Shown: piece after piece, positions 1 through 12,700 of the stretch | Position numbering within the stretch: the stretch's first letter is position 1 | How the letters are laid out: the number at the start of each line of letters is the position of its first letter | From: Epiperipatus broadwayi | Taxonomy: Eukaryota; Onychophora; Udeonychophora; Euonychophora; Peripatidae | Direction of reading: 5' to 3' | Assembly: GCA_028023455.1 (NCBI GenBank) | Contig: JAQFVV010012420.1 | Span: 9,009,194-9,073,193 of the forward strand | DNA length: 64,000 bases | Program-made: the position numbers and the translations under genes | The notes under the pieces: generated by a model | What the model was told of the DNA's origin: nothing | Databases searched by the model: none | What the model saw: only the letters and a program-made list of their open reading frames with translations

Positions 1-1004
1 AATTGTTTTTATATACATATTTATAAAAGCCTCAGCAAACTACTATGCTATGTCCTACAACTATGTATACCTATTTTAAAATAAAAATTGTGGTGTTAGT
101 TTCAATAAATGCATTCCTATTGACACATGAAACTATCATTAGCTTTTCTGATTATGCGTAGATAAAATAGCTTTAAATAGTTTAATGCAGGACAAAGATC
201 TTTCCAGCATCATTTCATCATGAAGAAAATAGCATTAGGTAACAGGCTAGCTGCCATATAGTGACAGGTTTAGTAATTTTTCTTAATAAATAAAAACTTG
301 AGTATTATTTATTAATAAATAAATGGCGGAATTGGCTATATGATGGATAGCTGAAAGAAATGTTATACCTGCATGAAAATCCTCAGTTAATTAGGAAAAA
401 CTATCAAGTTTTACTCAATTTTTGATCTCTAGATCCCAGTCATAACAGATGATATATCATTAAAAATGAAAAGAAATGTAATCCATTATGCTGCTTTTTC
501 ATATATTTAAATAAATCACGCAATATAAAATATCTTTGTATAATAGCAATAATTGTATACACACATATATATAATGAAAATAATAATGCAATGTAAATTA
601 TATCTTTAAAATAATTCCATCACATTGATAAGGACAAAAAAAAAATATTTGTCAAAAAATACTTTTCTATATTATTTTTATTATTATATACACAACTATT
701 GCTGTTATATAAAAATATTTTATACTATATTGTGTGATTTATTTATATAGATGATACATGTATATAAACTATTTTAATGAAAGAACCTTTATATATATAT
801 ATTATGCTTGAATTCTAGATATTATACTATTAAGCTATTTAGCTTTTTTTAAGACTTTTCAAGTTGTAGTTCATTTTATATGTATATATAAAAAGTTAAC
901 TATTTACTTAAACATAAATTTAAGATACATTACAACATTTAAGCTTATATTTTTATATTAAGTTTTATATTTTTAACTGATTTATTAATTTTATTGTTTT
1001 ACAG
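1..1004. other. AT-rich sequence, no gene seen
   Basis: I see no coding-like frame, repeat or RNA gene here. If the exon at 1005 is real, this is the 3' end of its last intron. Contains short (TA)n runs. Confidence 0.5.
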
Positions 1005-1141
1005 CTATTCATACTTCTATGAACCAGTTAGTCGAAATCCCTGCTGACCCTGCAGTTAATTTAAATCTTAATTTGCCATGTAACTTTGATTACATTCAAG
1101 AACCATCTCTGCCTGTCATAAATGCTGCTTATATGAAATGA
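1005..1141 (+). CDS. Putative terminal coding exon of an unidentified gene
   Basis: A pyrimidine-rich tract ending in TTTTACAG (to 1004) looks like a 3' splice site. The exon that follows is open in only one phase: two bases finish a split codon, then 44 codons run to TGA at 1139-1141. The residues start IHTSMNQLVEIPADPAVNL and finish NAAYMK. Composition is ordinary protein, less A/T-biased than the surroundings, and the other two phases hit stops within the exon. Overlapping AATAAA signals lie about 37 bases after the stop. I do not recognise the protein. Upstream exons would lie to the left of the window. It ends tail-to-tail with the minus-strand SNRNP35 gene. It could be a chance open stretch, but splice site, stop and poly(A) signal in the right order argue for a real last exon. 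Confidence 0.45.
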
Positions 1142-1177
1142 TTTATTGTATAATGATACTATATATAGATTTAAGCA

Positions 1178-1187
1178 AATAAATAAA
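1178..1187 (+). promoter_or_regulatory. Candidate poly(A) signal (two overlapping AATAAA)
   Basis: Overlapping AATAAATAAA lies 37 bases after the TGA of the putative terminal exon at 1005-1141. AATAAA is common by chance in DNA this AT-rich, so its position after a coding-like exon is the main support. Confidence 0.35.
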
Positions 1188-2997
1188 AAAATTTAATTCA
1201 TTTAAAATTTAATATTAAACATTTAGAATGTTTTAATAACTTCATCTACTTGTACAAAATTATAACTTTTTTTCAGATATAAATTACAATTTTCTTTCAA
1301 AAATTAGTTGTGGTTTCATTATTTATTAATTTTATTTCTTAGTAGAAATAACAGTAGTGTTAATTATAGTAATAGTATTATTTATTGTTACAATAATTTT
1401 GAAAATAAATGTGATCTTCTTTAGTTAACTTTATTCTAAGCTTAAGTCCATAGTCAATTAATAAATCAATGATTTAATAATGCAAAAAATGATTGAAATT
1501 AGTAGCTTAGCCATAATTTTCGGGCTCCTAATTTCAAAAAAGGCTCTTTTTAATATTTATAATATGAATTTAATGAACAATAGTTAAAGGACTTCTAAGA
1601 TTCATGGGCCAGTTTTGGTTTGCCACTTGATAGTTATGCCACTGATAGGAATATAAGTTTATTTTTTTCATATAAATTTATATTTGTAATAACAATTAAA
1701 TGAACAAATATTTGAAATAAAAGTTAAACAAAATTTTAAAGTTTTAAAATCAAAGATATCAAATTCAAAGTATGAAATATCTATAAATTCTAAAAAGAAA
1801 ACTTCATCTTCAAGATCATATTGTATAAAAAGTTATTACAGAGAATTGATTGTTAAAACTTTAACAGAAAAAACAATGAGTTAATCAAGATAGAATTTGG
1901 AATTCAAAGTTGAAAACTTGAGTCTTAAAGATTGAGAAATTTAATAGAAGTTTACCAAACTTTTTAGCAAATTTAAAAACTAGGAAATCGCATAGATCAT
2001 TCAAAAATATGGGAAATCTGACAAAGAAATGACTGCTTACAAAATCAAGAGACCATCAATCTATCTATTAAAAAGGACTATAAAAACATCTACTAATAAT
2101 AAAAACTCACTCATTATCACCATATAAAGCAGATTTATAGTAAGAAGCAAATACAGAACTCCTGCCATAATCATGATTTTTTTTCTCATTAATTTTTTTA
2201 TTTTATAATGTAACTAGTTTGTATATAGAATATTGTTATGCACAATTTCAACATGTATATGCGATATGTACATACACTTACATATGTGTTAAATTAAAAC
2301 ATAATATGATTTATTATTATCCTGAATTTGTATATCATTACAGCAGTTTGGAATCAACTTATGCAAATATAAGAGAGCTATTGAATATCAAACAATAATA
2401 AACTGAATGGGTTAACATTTAAAAATCCATCCTTATCATAGGAAATAAAAGCATGCTATCAATGGAGACTGAGGTAGATTGAGAGAAATTAATTCATAGA
2501 AGTTAGAAGTTAAGAAAGCTTTTGTTGATTCTAATATAATGCTAAAATGATGCAAGGCATTTATAACTTAATTTGATTTCTTTGCATTATCTTGAAATAT
2601 TTTTTGTATAACTAATGTTTAATATATGTATTTTTCAGGATAAAAATTTTGCTCATTATAATATTGGGTATTTTAAAATTTGATCAACTTGAATATTTTA
2701 ATTTTCAGTTCTAAACAAATTTATTTAATGCAAAGTATACTTTTTAATTACAAGGCACTAACTAATATTGCTATACTTTGTTGCTTAACTTAATTTTAGG
2801 ATTTTAAATATCATTTGAGAATGCAAAATTTATCATCTTTCTTGGGGAAGCTATCATAAAAAAAAAAAATTAGCAGTTATAATTGAAGTTGTACTTCAAG
2901 TAATGGGCACTATTTCATTAACCATGTTTTGTATTTATAATATAAACTTCATTAATACTCCTTTAACACTTTAAGCAAATATTTTTTATTTATAACA

Positions 2998-3026
2998 GTT
3001 TCAACTGTCCTAGCAGTCTTCTTCAG
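2998..3026 (-). repeat. Degenerate hammerhead-like core (CTGAAGA...GAAAC)
   Basis: On the minus strand CTGAAGA is followed by a hairpin of about 17 bases (GACTG/CAGTT arms with a CTAGGA loop) and then GAAAC. This is the order CUGANGA, stem II, GAAA of a hammerhead ribozyme. There is an extra A next to stem II, and stem I pairing is poor, so I read it as a vestige rather than an active ribozyme. Confidence 0.3.
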
Positions 3027-3587
3027 ATCGGTTTTATAACTTCTTTCAGAGATTTATCATTTTTTGTATTTATCTCATTAATGAACACAATCTATTTGAT
3101 CAAATAATTCCCAAGCCAAAACAATCATTCTTAAAACTTAAAAATAAGAGTCAATGTTATTTTGGATACTGCAAGCGATAAAGTTAATACCTATGAGGTA
3201 AACAAATGTATTTTCATAATAAATCAAAAACTAATGAATTTTAATTTAATGAAATACATATATACCATGAATAATTAAAAATATGTGAAATAGCTTCATC
3301 TGAATACTTTCAAAGAAAACCAAAAGACAATAATTTTTATAAGCACCATAATTGACATAATTAAAACATACTTTTAATTAATAATATTTTTATAATCTAC
3401 ATGTGGAACCTTAGAAAGAATTATTATAGCAATTATTATCAAATTATCTCTTAATCTGACAAGGAACTGAATGCTGGAAAATTGGCAATAAGCCTATATA
3501 CATTAAAAACAAAATTTATTAAATAATTTAAATATTAAAAAAAAAAACAATATATATTATATATTTCAAATTACAATACCAAGTATG

Positions 3588-3695
3588 GTTTGGTACAATG
3601 ATAGAAGAAAAACTTTGGAGCTTAAAGTCCATGGATTGTAGATCAGCCCTGTCACTTCCAGTGCTCTTATGAACTCCAGAGCAATAAAATATCCA
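3588..3695 (+). repeat. Possible tRNA-derived SINE fragment
   Basis: TTGGTACAATGATAG (about 3590-3604) resembles a tRNA A box, and GGATTGTAGATC (about 3633) sits at roughly B-box spacing but is a poor match. An A/T-rich tail follows. It resembles the better copy near 48.5 kb. The assignment is by eye and weak. Confidence 0.3.
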
Positions 3696-5210
3696 ATTAT
3701 TTATTTATTTAAATTTATAATTATAGAAATGAAATTATAAATACAACTAACAAATAGAAAAAAGCATCTATTTTTTAGAAGTATAAACAAGTATGAGCTG
3801 AAATTTAGACAATTAATAAAAAGAAAAATACACATTTCATGATTTTCAAAATTTTTTTTATAAAAAATTAGTATTAAAAAGTCAGAGTGAAAAAAGTAAA
3901 ATACAATGATGAGAAGAACCATTCATTAAGAAAGTACTAAAATCACACATACACAAAATTTAATGGAATGAGGGCATGCCTTAAGTAATTTAGACTTTCT
4001 AATTCAATAACAAAAAGAAACTCATTCAAAAAAAGTATCCAAGTCTTGTAATCGATTACAAGATAAAAGCTTTAAAAAGATGTTTAGAGAAGAACTTATC
4101 TTTAAAATAAATTCTTCCGGCTACTCTTAAGGTATATTGATGTTAAATTATCTGCCCCAAAGCAAATTCAGCAAACAATGTATTAGAGAGCTAAAATTCA
4201 GCCAATGATTTACCTAATCGTCTTTAGTTGTTAATTTGTCATGCCTCAATAAAATTTATTTTAATAATTCATAAAACTATATTCTAAACTTTACCAACTT
4301 CTGATGTTTGGATTCATTAAATAAAGAAGCCCTTGCTTTATATGATGCATAATGAACAAGAAATGTGAAATTGGTCGAGGAAAAAAGTTTGAATTTTCAT
4401 TTAATCATAATCAGATTGAATATTAGAGAATCCAATTCATGAAAAAGTTCATACTAAAAAAGTGAAAATAAAAGAGAAAAATGGTAAGCTTAATTATCCT
4501 AATAATACATGTACATTTGAAAAGGCTTTTGGCCAAAAATTCCAATGAAATTTAATCATCAACAAAAACATCTTTACATTATAACATAATTTATTGTGAC
4601 ATTAGAAATATTAAGAGACAGAATGAGAATTAAAAAAAATGAGCACCATCTAATCTAATAAAAATAAAAAAATTATTAATGCTTTTAAAGAGAATTATTC
4701 AAAATAGTTAAGAATATCATTATCAAGATAGATATATTAACACTCATTGATAAGCTGATGATCAACTCCCTTCAAATCTAAATTCACCTATGATAAACAT
4801 TCAATTTATTGTCTGAATATATCCATAAGTTTTTCTCAACTGTAGATTCTATTTCTAATTAAACCTTATTTGTTAGCTTTTTAAATATCAAGACAAGCAA
4901 TGCGTCTTTTTCAGGAATGATTATATATAAATGACTTTAAGCAAAAATCATTTGGGAAACCTAAAATAAATTTTAAATATTTTCAACCACATGGTGCCAA
5001 GGTTATCATACAAGATTTTGTCCACTGTGTATTAAGTTAGATATAGATTTACATTTGATAGCAAGAAGTTTTAAAAGTATTTGTAGATTATTGGAATAAC
5101 CTGTTCTTACAAGATTTGAAATACTTGCCCATAACTAATATGTTCAGAATATGAACAGCAGAAAGTACTATAATGTAAATGTTGGAAAGCATTTTTTAGA
5201 TAGTTGATTA

Positions 5211-5400
5211 AAGAGGATTTGAACCCAGACTTTCAAGCTCCCTACAGTCATCCACTCCATTCAACAAAACCGATACACATGACCACATACATGTGAAAAA
5301 GATAAATGATCTCCAATATATGTATTACATGCTGAACCAACATTCATCAGTTGGTCCGGATCATCATCTCCCACATATATATAATCAGTGCTCAGTTTAT
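5211..5400 (-). repeat. tRNA-like SINE with a hammerhead-like CTGATGA box
   Basis: On the minus strand GGTTCAAATCC (complement of 5215-5225) is a good tRNA B box. The same strand also carries CTGATGA (complement of 5344-5350) followed by a hairpin-forming stretch with ATG/CAT ends and a GGTTCAG centre; the expected GAAA has decayed. The segment is repeated in the same orientation at about 49.80-49.98 kb, so it is an interspersed repeat. The 65-residue plus-strand frame across it (5293-5490) is an accident of the repeat. Confidence 0.5.
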
Positions 5401-6243
5401 ATTAAGATATCAAATCTACATACTTTAATTGATAGGCTTCAATCCTCTCCACTCTCCAACTCTTCAGCCATCCATATACATCTAGGGTAAGTATATACAT
5501 TATATTTACATTTCAATATTAGATAGTTAATTATAAAACTGAATTATACTTATTGTAAAATTTATTTATAACAATATACTAACATTAATTCTGAAAATGT
5601 CATTCTTTGTAAATATATATATATACTTCGCTAATTCCTTCCCCAATCTATTATATAAAAATCAATGGGGAAAAAAATTTTACATCATGGACAATTTATA
5701 ATTGACGATTTTAAATATAAATACACTATTTATTATTGTTGTTTAATTTGTCTTAATTAATAAAAATTTTAAAAGTAATAACTTTTTTTTTTACATAATT
5801 GGAGTTTACAAATAGATAGCCGTATACAGTTACTATAAATAAATCTAGCATTCCATGTCTAAATTATTTATTAACACAACAATAAAACCATGGTATCATA
5901 TACTTGGCAATTTTAATGAATCCATCTCTTTTCATAATAATAAAAAATTTTAATATATCATTTAATTTACAAAACAAAAATTTTGTTATAAAATTATTAA
6001 CAAAAAACATTTAAAAACCAAGCAAAAAAATGTATTTTTTAATGTACAAATTAGGTGAATACAGAGTTTTAAAAAATAATTCATTATTTAATATTGTGCT
6101 TCATATATAAATCTTTTGTTTAAATATTTACAAATCCAAAAAGCACTTGCCTTTATGAATTACATGTTACATTTGGTTTCCAATTTATTTTTATTTAAGA
6201 TAAACATATTTGCATTTTTCCATTATTTTTTTTAGAAATTTTG
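5400..6243. other. AT-rich 3' flank of SNRNP35
   Basis: No gene seen. This lies between the SNE-like repeat at 5.2-5.4 kb (a SINE candidate) and the SNRNP35 terminal exon; its right part is probably SNRNP35 3' UTR or downstream flank. Confidence 0.45.
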
Positions 6244-6249
6244 TTTATT
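6244..6249 (-). promoter_or_regulatory. Candidate SNRNP35 poly(A) signal
   Basis: AATAAA on the minus strand, about 116 bases downstream of the SNRNP35 stop codon. Other AATAAA matches occur further downstream, so the true site is uncertain. Confidence 0.35.
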
Positions 6250-6364
6250 TTCATTTCCAACATTACTTTTATTATCCAATTAAAATTACATTGTAATACT
6301 TCTTAAATATTTTTCCCATACTATTTATAATTTTTCCATTTACTTTGTTTCGCCTTTATATCCT

Positions 6365-6774
6365 CTAATAATTTCTTTCCTTTTCTCTATTTCTATCTCT
6401 ATTTTTATCTCCAACCTGATTTTTATCCTTTTCTTTTTTATCATCTTTGTCCCTCGTTTTATCTTTGTCTCTGCTCCTACCTCTGTCTCTGCTTTTATCT
6501 CTGTCTCTGCTTCTATCTCTAGTTCTAATTTTGTCTCGTTCTCTACTTCTGTCTTTACAACCACTTCTAGTTTCTTCTTTTCTGCTTCTGTCTTTGTAAT
6601 CAGCTTTCCTATCCCGATATCTTTCTTTATATCTATCTTCACTTTCTCTTGATCGATGTTCAGTGTAATTTTCTGATCCACTTGCAAGAGGAATTTGAAA
6701 TGGTTTTTTAAATGGTCGATCTCTTCCACCAAATCTCAACTGTCCTGACTCTTTCTTTCCACCAAATCCACCTC
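6365..6774 (-). CDS. SNRNP35: SNRNP35 terminal coding exon 4 (residues 144-279)
   Basis: 410 bases. After acceptor TTTATTTTTTAG, the two bases GA complete the Gly codon begun in exon 3. The exon encodes [21 protein letters not shown] and then a low-complexity tail of RD/RS/KD/RE repeats ending KERNY before the stop at 6367-6365. Such charged Arg-rich tails are typical of this family. A long overlapping minus-strand frame (6732-6340), rich in Glu/Lys, is a shadow made by the repetitive codons. Confidence 0.95.
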
Positions 6775-9700
6775 CTAAAAAATAAAGAATTTTATAAGAC
6801 TTATCCAATAGTTTTATATATATACATTATGATTACAAATGCATAATTTAAAAGTAATGAAAAAACTGCTAAGTTCCACCATTAAAATTCTCTAAATAAA
6901 ACATATCAAATTTTGCTACAGATTCATAAAAACTGTATATCTTTTAAAAATGATGATGTCATTTTATTTTAAATAATATTCTTAAATAGAAGATGCTTAA
7001 ATGCTTTAATATTAATATAATAAGAAATGATGGTAATAGAATCATTTTATGAGTAATAAAAAGAGAACACTGCTTGCTTTTATTAAATATCTATTATCCA
7101 AGCGTGTTGAGTTTTTAATCTAAGAATAAGGCAATAATCCAATTAAAATAATTTTAAATATTAGTAAAGAGATTTTATATTTAATTTTAAATAAATAATA
7201 CTAATAAAAAAAAAATGTTATTAAAATAATAGTTTATTACTCAGTAATTCATAAAAAATTTCAGCATCAAAGTAACATAGCTGGGTCACAATCTATAGAG
7301 CCTGAACCCCTGAGTCTGCCACTCAACAACTGCATCAAATTATGCAGAGCAATAAAATAATTAAAAGGTAAAGAATATAGAGCATTGATATAACTTTAAA
7401 AACTATAAGCCAATAGTCATCAACCAAAACGGCAGATGCCAACTTTAAAAATTCTTTCAGTACTTCATTTTAAAAAAGTATTATTCATAATATTAGTATT
7501 ATTTTATTTATTCATTTTATGTATTTGGATATGCTTTTACCTCTTATCCATCTCATTTTTAAATTCATATTTTCATTCACAAAGGTTACCACATTCTCTC
7601 ATAAGATCATCCTTTTTAAATACATTATAATAAAAATTCAATTCATTTATCGTACAAAACTATAGAATTAAGCCAAGTATAGAATTGCCTTATAATATAT
7701 AATAATATAACCAAGCAGATATATATATTTAATTGCATATAATTTTAATAAAAAATAATAAAACATATATTTTAATAAATCAGTAGTGTTTTCGATTATG
7801 TTATAATCCTTATCAATTGTAAATTAATATAGAACTTTAATAACACATAATTTTCCATGAGCTGTATATGTCATTATTTGCTTATCATTAAATTTATTTA
7901 TCAATATTGCTTCCTTAATTTTCCTCTTTTTATGATTTCTTTCTTCCATTAATATTTTTGTATCATTTACATTACATGAGCATTTCTTATGCTTGCTCAT
8001 AATTGTTATTAAACAGGCATATAGTAGTGCCACTCAGTGCAAGCCAAAAGGCTTGTGCATAAAATCCCTAGTGCCTACTCATCCAATATCCCAAGACTAG
8101 TTTCTAGCTGTGACTTTTGTCAGTGAGGTGCCTTGGATCTGAGAGCTGCACCTAGATCTTAGGATGTAATGCAATCCTCCAGCAGCCACCTTTTATCTCT
8201 ACTTAACTACAAAACTATGAGAACTGGAAAACACAAAAATATTTTCAATCCAAGCTCATTAGCTTGTATAGGTTCTGAACCCAATTCAGTACCCATACAT
8301 TTTGGTGTCTCCTCACTGACGAAAACCAGAAACTAGTCTGGGGATATTGGATGAGTAGGCAGTAGATAGGGATTTTACGCACAAGCCTTCTGGCATCCAT
8401 TGATTACTTTGGCTTGCACTGAATGGCACTACTGCATGGAGAGTTTTGCTTGTTTTAATAAATTATGAGCAAGCATAAAAAATGGTGATCATGTAAATGT
8501 TTAGTGGTTTAATACCAATCCTGCCTAATAAGATAGTGGTGGCTATGGTTATTAAAGAACCACTGAATTCAGACCTATATGACTATATATAAGCTAATGA
8601 GCTTGGATTGAAAATATTTTTTGTGTTTTCAATTTTATTCTCATAGTTTTGTAGTTAAGTAGAGATAAAAGGTGGCTGCTAGAGGGTTGCATTAGACCCT
8701 AACATCTAGATGCAGTGCTCTCGGATCCAAGACTCCTCACTGACAAAAGCCACAAGCCAGAAACTACTTTGGGGATATTGGATGAGTAGGCACTAGATAG
8801 GGATTTTATGCAAAAGCCTTCTGGCATTCATTGATTACTCTGTCTTGCTTTGAGTGGCACTACTGTATGGAGAGAGTTTTACCTATTTTAATCCAAAAAT
8901 ATTAATGGAAGAAAGAAATCATAAAAAGAGGAAAATTAGGTAAGCTATATTGATAAATAAATTTAAAAATAATATAATAAATAGACAATCAGCAAATACT
9001 GATATACACACTTCATGGAAAATCATGTGATATTAAACTTCCATATTAATTTACAATTGATAAGGATCACGAGATAATTGAAAGCACTACTGACTAATTA
9101 AAATATATGTTTTATTATTTTTATTGTTAAAATTGTTTGGAACTTACATATAGCATATTTATAGTTTTTTATTTTAAATTGTATATACATCTTATATGCC
9201 AGATTTTCTTAAAATATTATTAATAAAATTGTTAAAAAATCTAATTCAAACATATTATCAATAGTAAATTTTTGATTCCAAATATTAAGTAAACAAAACT
9301 AAAAAGAAAATTTTAATGAATCAATGACAAACCTTAATATAAAATAGATTAGAGGTGCGTGTTTTATGTAAACAATTATCAATAGCAATGTTTAAGATTT
9401 TATTTGACAAAAAAATTTTCTGAGTGACAAATTTATACAAGAATTTTAAGACTTCAGATCTTTATTCTAACAGAAATAGATTATAATTATTTAATATATT
9501 TAGAAAATTTATTGTAGACTAATTGAATTCTGAGAATATCTCATTTGGAACTGGGATTCCAAACAACCCATGCATATTTCAAAAGTAATGGTAAGAAGAT
9601 TTACTGCGGGCAAATCAAATGAAGAGGTTTTATGAATATCCTCCAAATTTATTTTATGACCTTCAATATAGGTAGAAAGTTTTAAAAAATCTGATTTTTT

Positions 9701-12700
9701 GAATAAGAAACAGTTGAACATTTTTCCATATTCATATTGACATTATTTTAACACAATCATTTCACAAAATTGTAAAAAATAACAATCACTGATTGAATTG
9801 ATACACCTAAATATTTTGATATACATAACACAAGAATTGTAAAATCCCAAATTTTCTCCAAATCATATATGTAAATCTGCTAAGATACTGCCTTGAGGTA
9901 CTGCTAGATTACAATACCCGGTTATTAAATTTCATGTAAGCCATTCATTCCTTAATTTTTAAGGTTCAAACCATTTAACTAAATTTGGAGAGAAAATCTA
10001 ATTTGTACATTTTAAAAAGCAATATAGTATAGTCCACTTTAACAAATGATTTAGATAGATCAAAATAAACATCTAAATTGTATTGATTCTCAAACGTATT
10101 GGCAATATAATCAAGAAATTACATCATTAATGATTTTTTTATAAAAATATTTTTCAAATATTGGTCCAATTGTATGAAAAACTAAAATAGGTCTAAATAA
10201 GTTGGCAAAAATACAATTTTTAATGAAGCAATTAACAATGTAACACAGGGCAGTAGCTATATATTTTGCACATCCTTTATAAATAAGAAAAGATATATTG
10301 TAATAATCTGAACTTGAATGTAATTTAGTTTCTTTGATGTCAATATTGTTGAAAAAATCAAAACAAATATTCCCATTAAGTCACTCATGAGACAATCTAA
10401 ACTCAGAAGGCAATTGACATTTTCTAGATAATTCAGAAAAAATGAATTGAAAGATCATCAGCACATAAACAGGAGCTATAAAGCAACTGAGAATTTCTTT
10501 AAATAATATATGAATCTTTAGCAAAAGACTAAAATTCTCTAGGGTTAACTGACAAGCTTATCAGAAACGTTTTAGCCATACTTCTACAGTTAACTAAATT
10601 ATTAGAAAAAATTAAATTTTGAGTTTTAAAATATTACCTATAATGATATGAATTTCGCCATATAATACTAAATTGTACTTATTGTACTTCTTGAAGATGA
10701 TATGAATTTCCTTCTAATAATTTTATGTGTAGTAGAGAACCAAGATAAAAAACAATTATAAGAAATGTTTTTAGATATATACAAATTAATCTCAAGTTCA
10801 GTACTTGATTAAATAATTCCATAACATATTTAATGTATGTTGAAGAATATAATGAGTTCCAAATGACCTTAAAAATTGCTTTACACCAGTAAAAAATAAT
10901 CCCAGATTTAATCACATCTTTTATAATTTAAGAGAATGAGATCATTTAAAATAATTTATATCAACCACAATTCAACACATGATTACCATTTTATATGCTT
11001 ACACATGCTTTCCACACAATAGTGCCACCAAGTGAAAGATGCAGGAAGATTTGTGCATAAAATCTTTATTCAGTGCTTATTCATCCAACATCACCAGATT
11101 AGTTTCTAGCTTGTGGCTTTCATCAGTGAGAAGCCTTGGATTTGAGATCACTGCTCCTGATCTTAGGAACCAAGGCAACTCTCCAGCAGCTACCTTTTAC
11201 CTATTTGGTTAACTATAAAGCTAGGAGCCCAAAATGAACACACCATAATGTTTCCAATCCATTCCTATTCACTTGTGTAGTCATATAGATCTGAATTCAG
11301 TTCAGCATCTATACATTTTGTTTTCTGGTTTTTCAAAAAACAGTCACCATTATTCAAAGGGCGGGATAGGTATAAAACAATCATTATATTACATGATCAT
11401 CATTTCATATGCTCACACATGATGTGATGTAATGTAGCTTCTCCTTAAATGAAGTCAAGAATCTCTGAGCAATTATGCCCAGAGAAACCTGTTGGCCATT
11501 TTATTTTCCATTCCCCAGTCTAAGTTTTCCCCATTTTCTGCTCCATCCCATTTCCACAACATAATCTCTGTCAACTGTATGGCCTTTATATCTAAATCCC
11601 CTTATCTTTTCCCAAACACAGCATAAAAACCAATAATCCACTTTCTGTATAATCACTTTTTTCATATTTATTCTTCCATAACTTCATTAGATGTAACCTT
11701 TATGTTTTCAAGCATTTACATTCAATTAACAGATGCCTAATATTTTTTATTCCTTCCTTACATAATTTACAGACTAAATCAACCATATTTTTCCATTTAC
11801 ATGTATATTCTCTTGTTGCTAAAGATTCCGTTCGAGCCTTAAACAATAAACTACTTTCCTTACTATTACCAAACTCTCCATACAGTAGTGCCACCAAGTG
11901 CAAGACTTCATTGATTATGGTTATAAAAAGGTTTGGTGCATAAAATCCCTACCTAATGCCTACTTTTCCAACAGCCCCAGACCAGTTTCCAGCTTGTGGC
12001 TCTCATCAGTGAGTATCTTGGATTTGAAAGCAATAAACATACATCTTAGGATCCAATGCAACCCTCCAGCAGCCAACTTTTACTTATTGGTTAACTATAA
12101 ATGTAGGAGCCCAAGATAAAAAATACCATAATGTTTCCAAACCAAGCTCATTCATTTGTAGTCATATAGATCTGAATTCATATCAGCATCTAAACATTTT
12201 GGTGTCTTTGGTTTTTCAAAGATCAGTCACTATTATCCTATGGGCATGATAGATGTAAAACTATCAAAACATCATATGATTGCAAATTTCGTAAGCTTAC
12301 ACATGGTGTTTAATAGTTAATCAAATGGGTAAAAGTAGATGCTGGAGAGTTGCAATGGATCCTGAGATCTAGATGCAGTGCTCTCAAATCAAAGTCACCT
12401 CACTGATGAAAGTAACAAATGATAAACAAGTCTGGGGATGTTGGATGAGTAGGCACTAAATAGAGATTTTTTGCATAAACCTTCTTGCATCTGTTTATCA
12501 TGAATGATTGCACTTTGTAGCATTACCGTATGAAGAGTTTGGTATTCTTATTAACAGCATGTATAGGCATATGAAATGGTGATCATGTGATGTTTTGATG
12601 GTTTTATATCTATTCTGCCCATAGGATAATAGTGGCTTTGACTTTTGAAAAACCAAAGACACCAAAATGTGTAGATGCTGAACTGAGTTCAGATCTATAT

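Larger units (their letters stand above)
1200..5210. other. AT-rich intergenic sequence, mostly featureless
   Basis: Apart from the hammerhead-like motif near 3 kb and a tRNA-like SINE candidate near 3.6 kb, I find no gene or recognisable element. The open frame at 3701-3922 (minus) is low-complexity Phe/Ile/Leu-rich translation of AT-rich DNA and is not supported as coding. Confidence 0.5.

Noticed and set aside
6340-6732. 130-residue minus-strand open frame rich in Glu/Lys/Ile
   Set aside because: It overlaps SNRNP35 exon 4 in another frame, and its E/K repeats are the out-of-frame reading of the RD/RS codon repeats.
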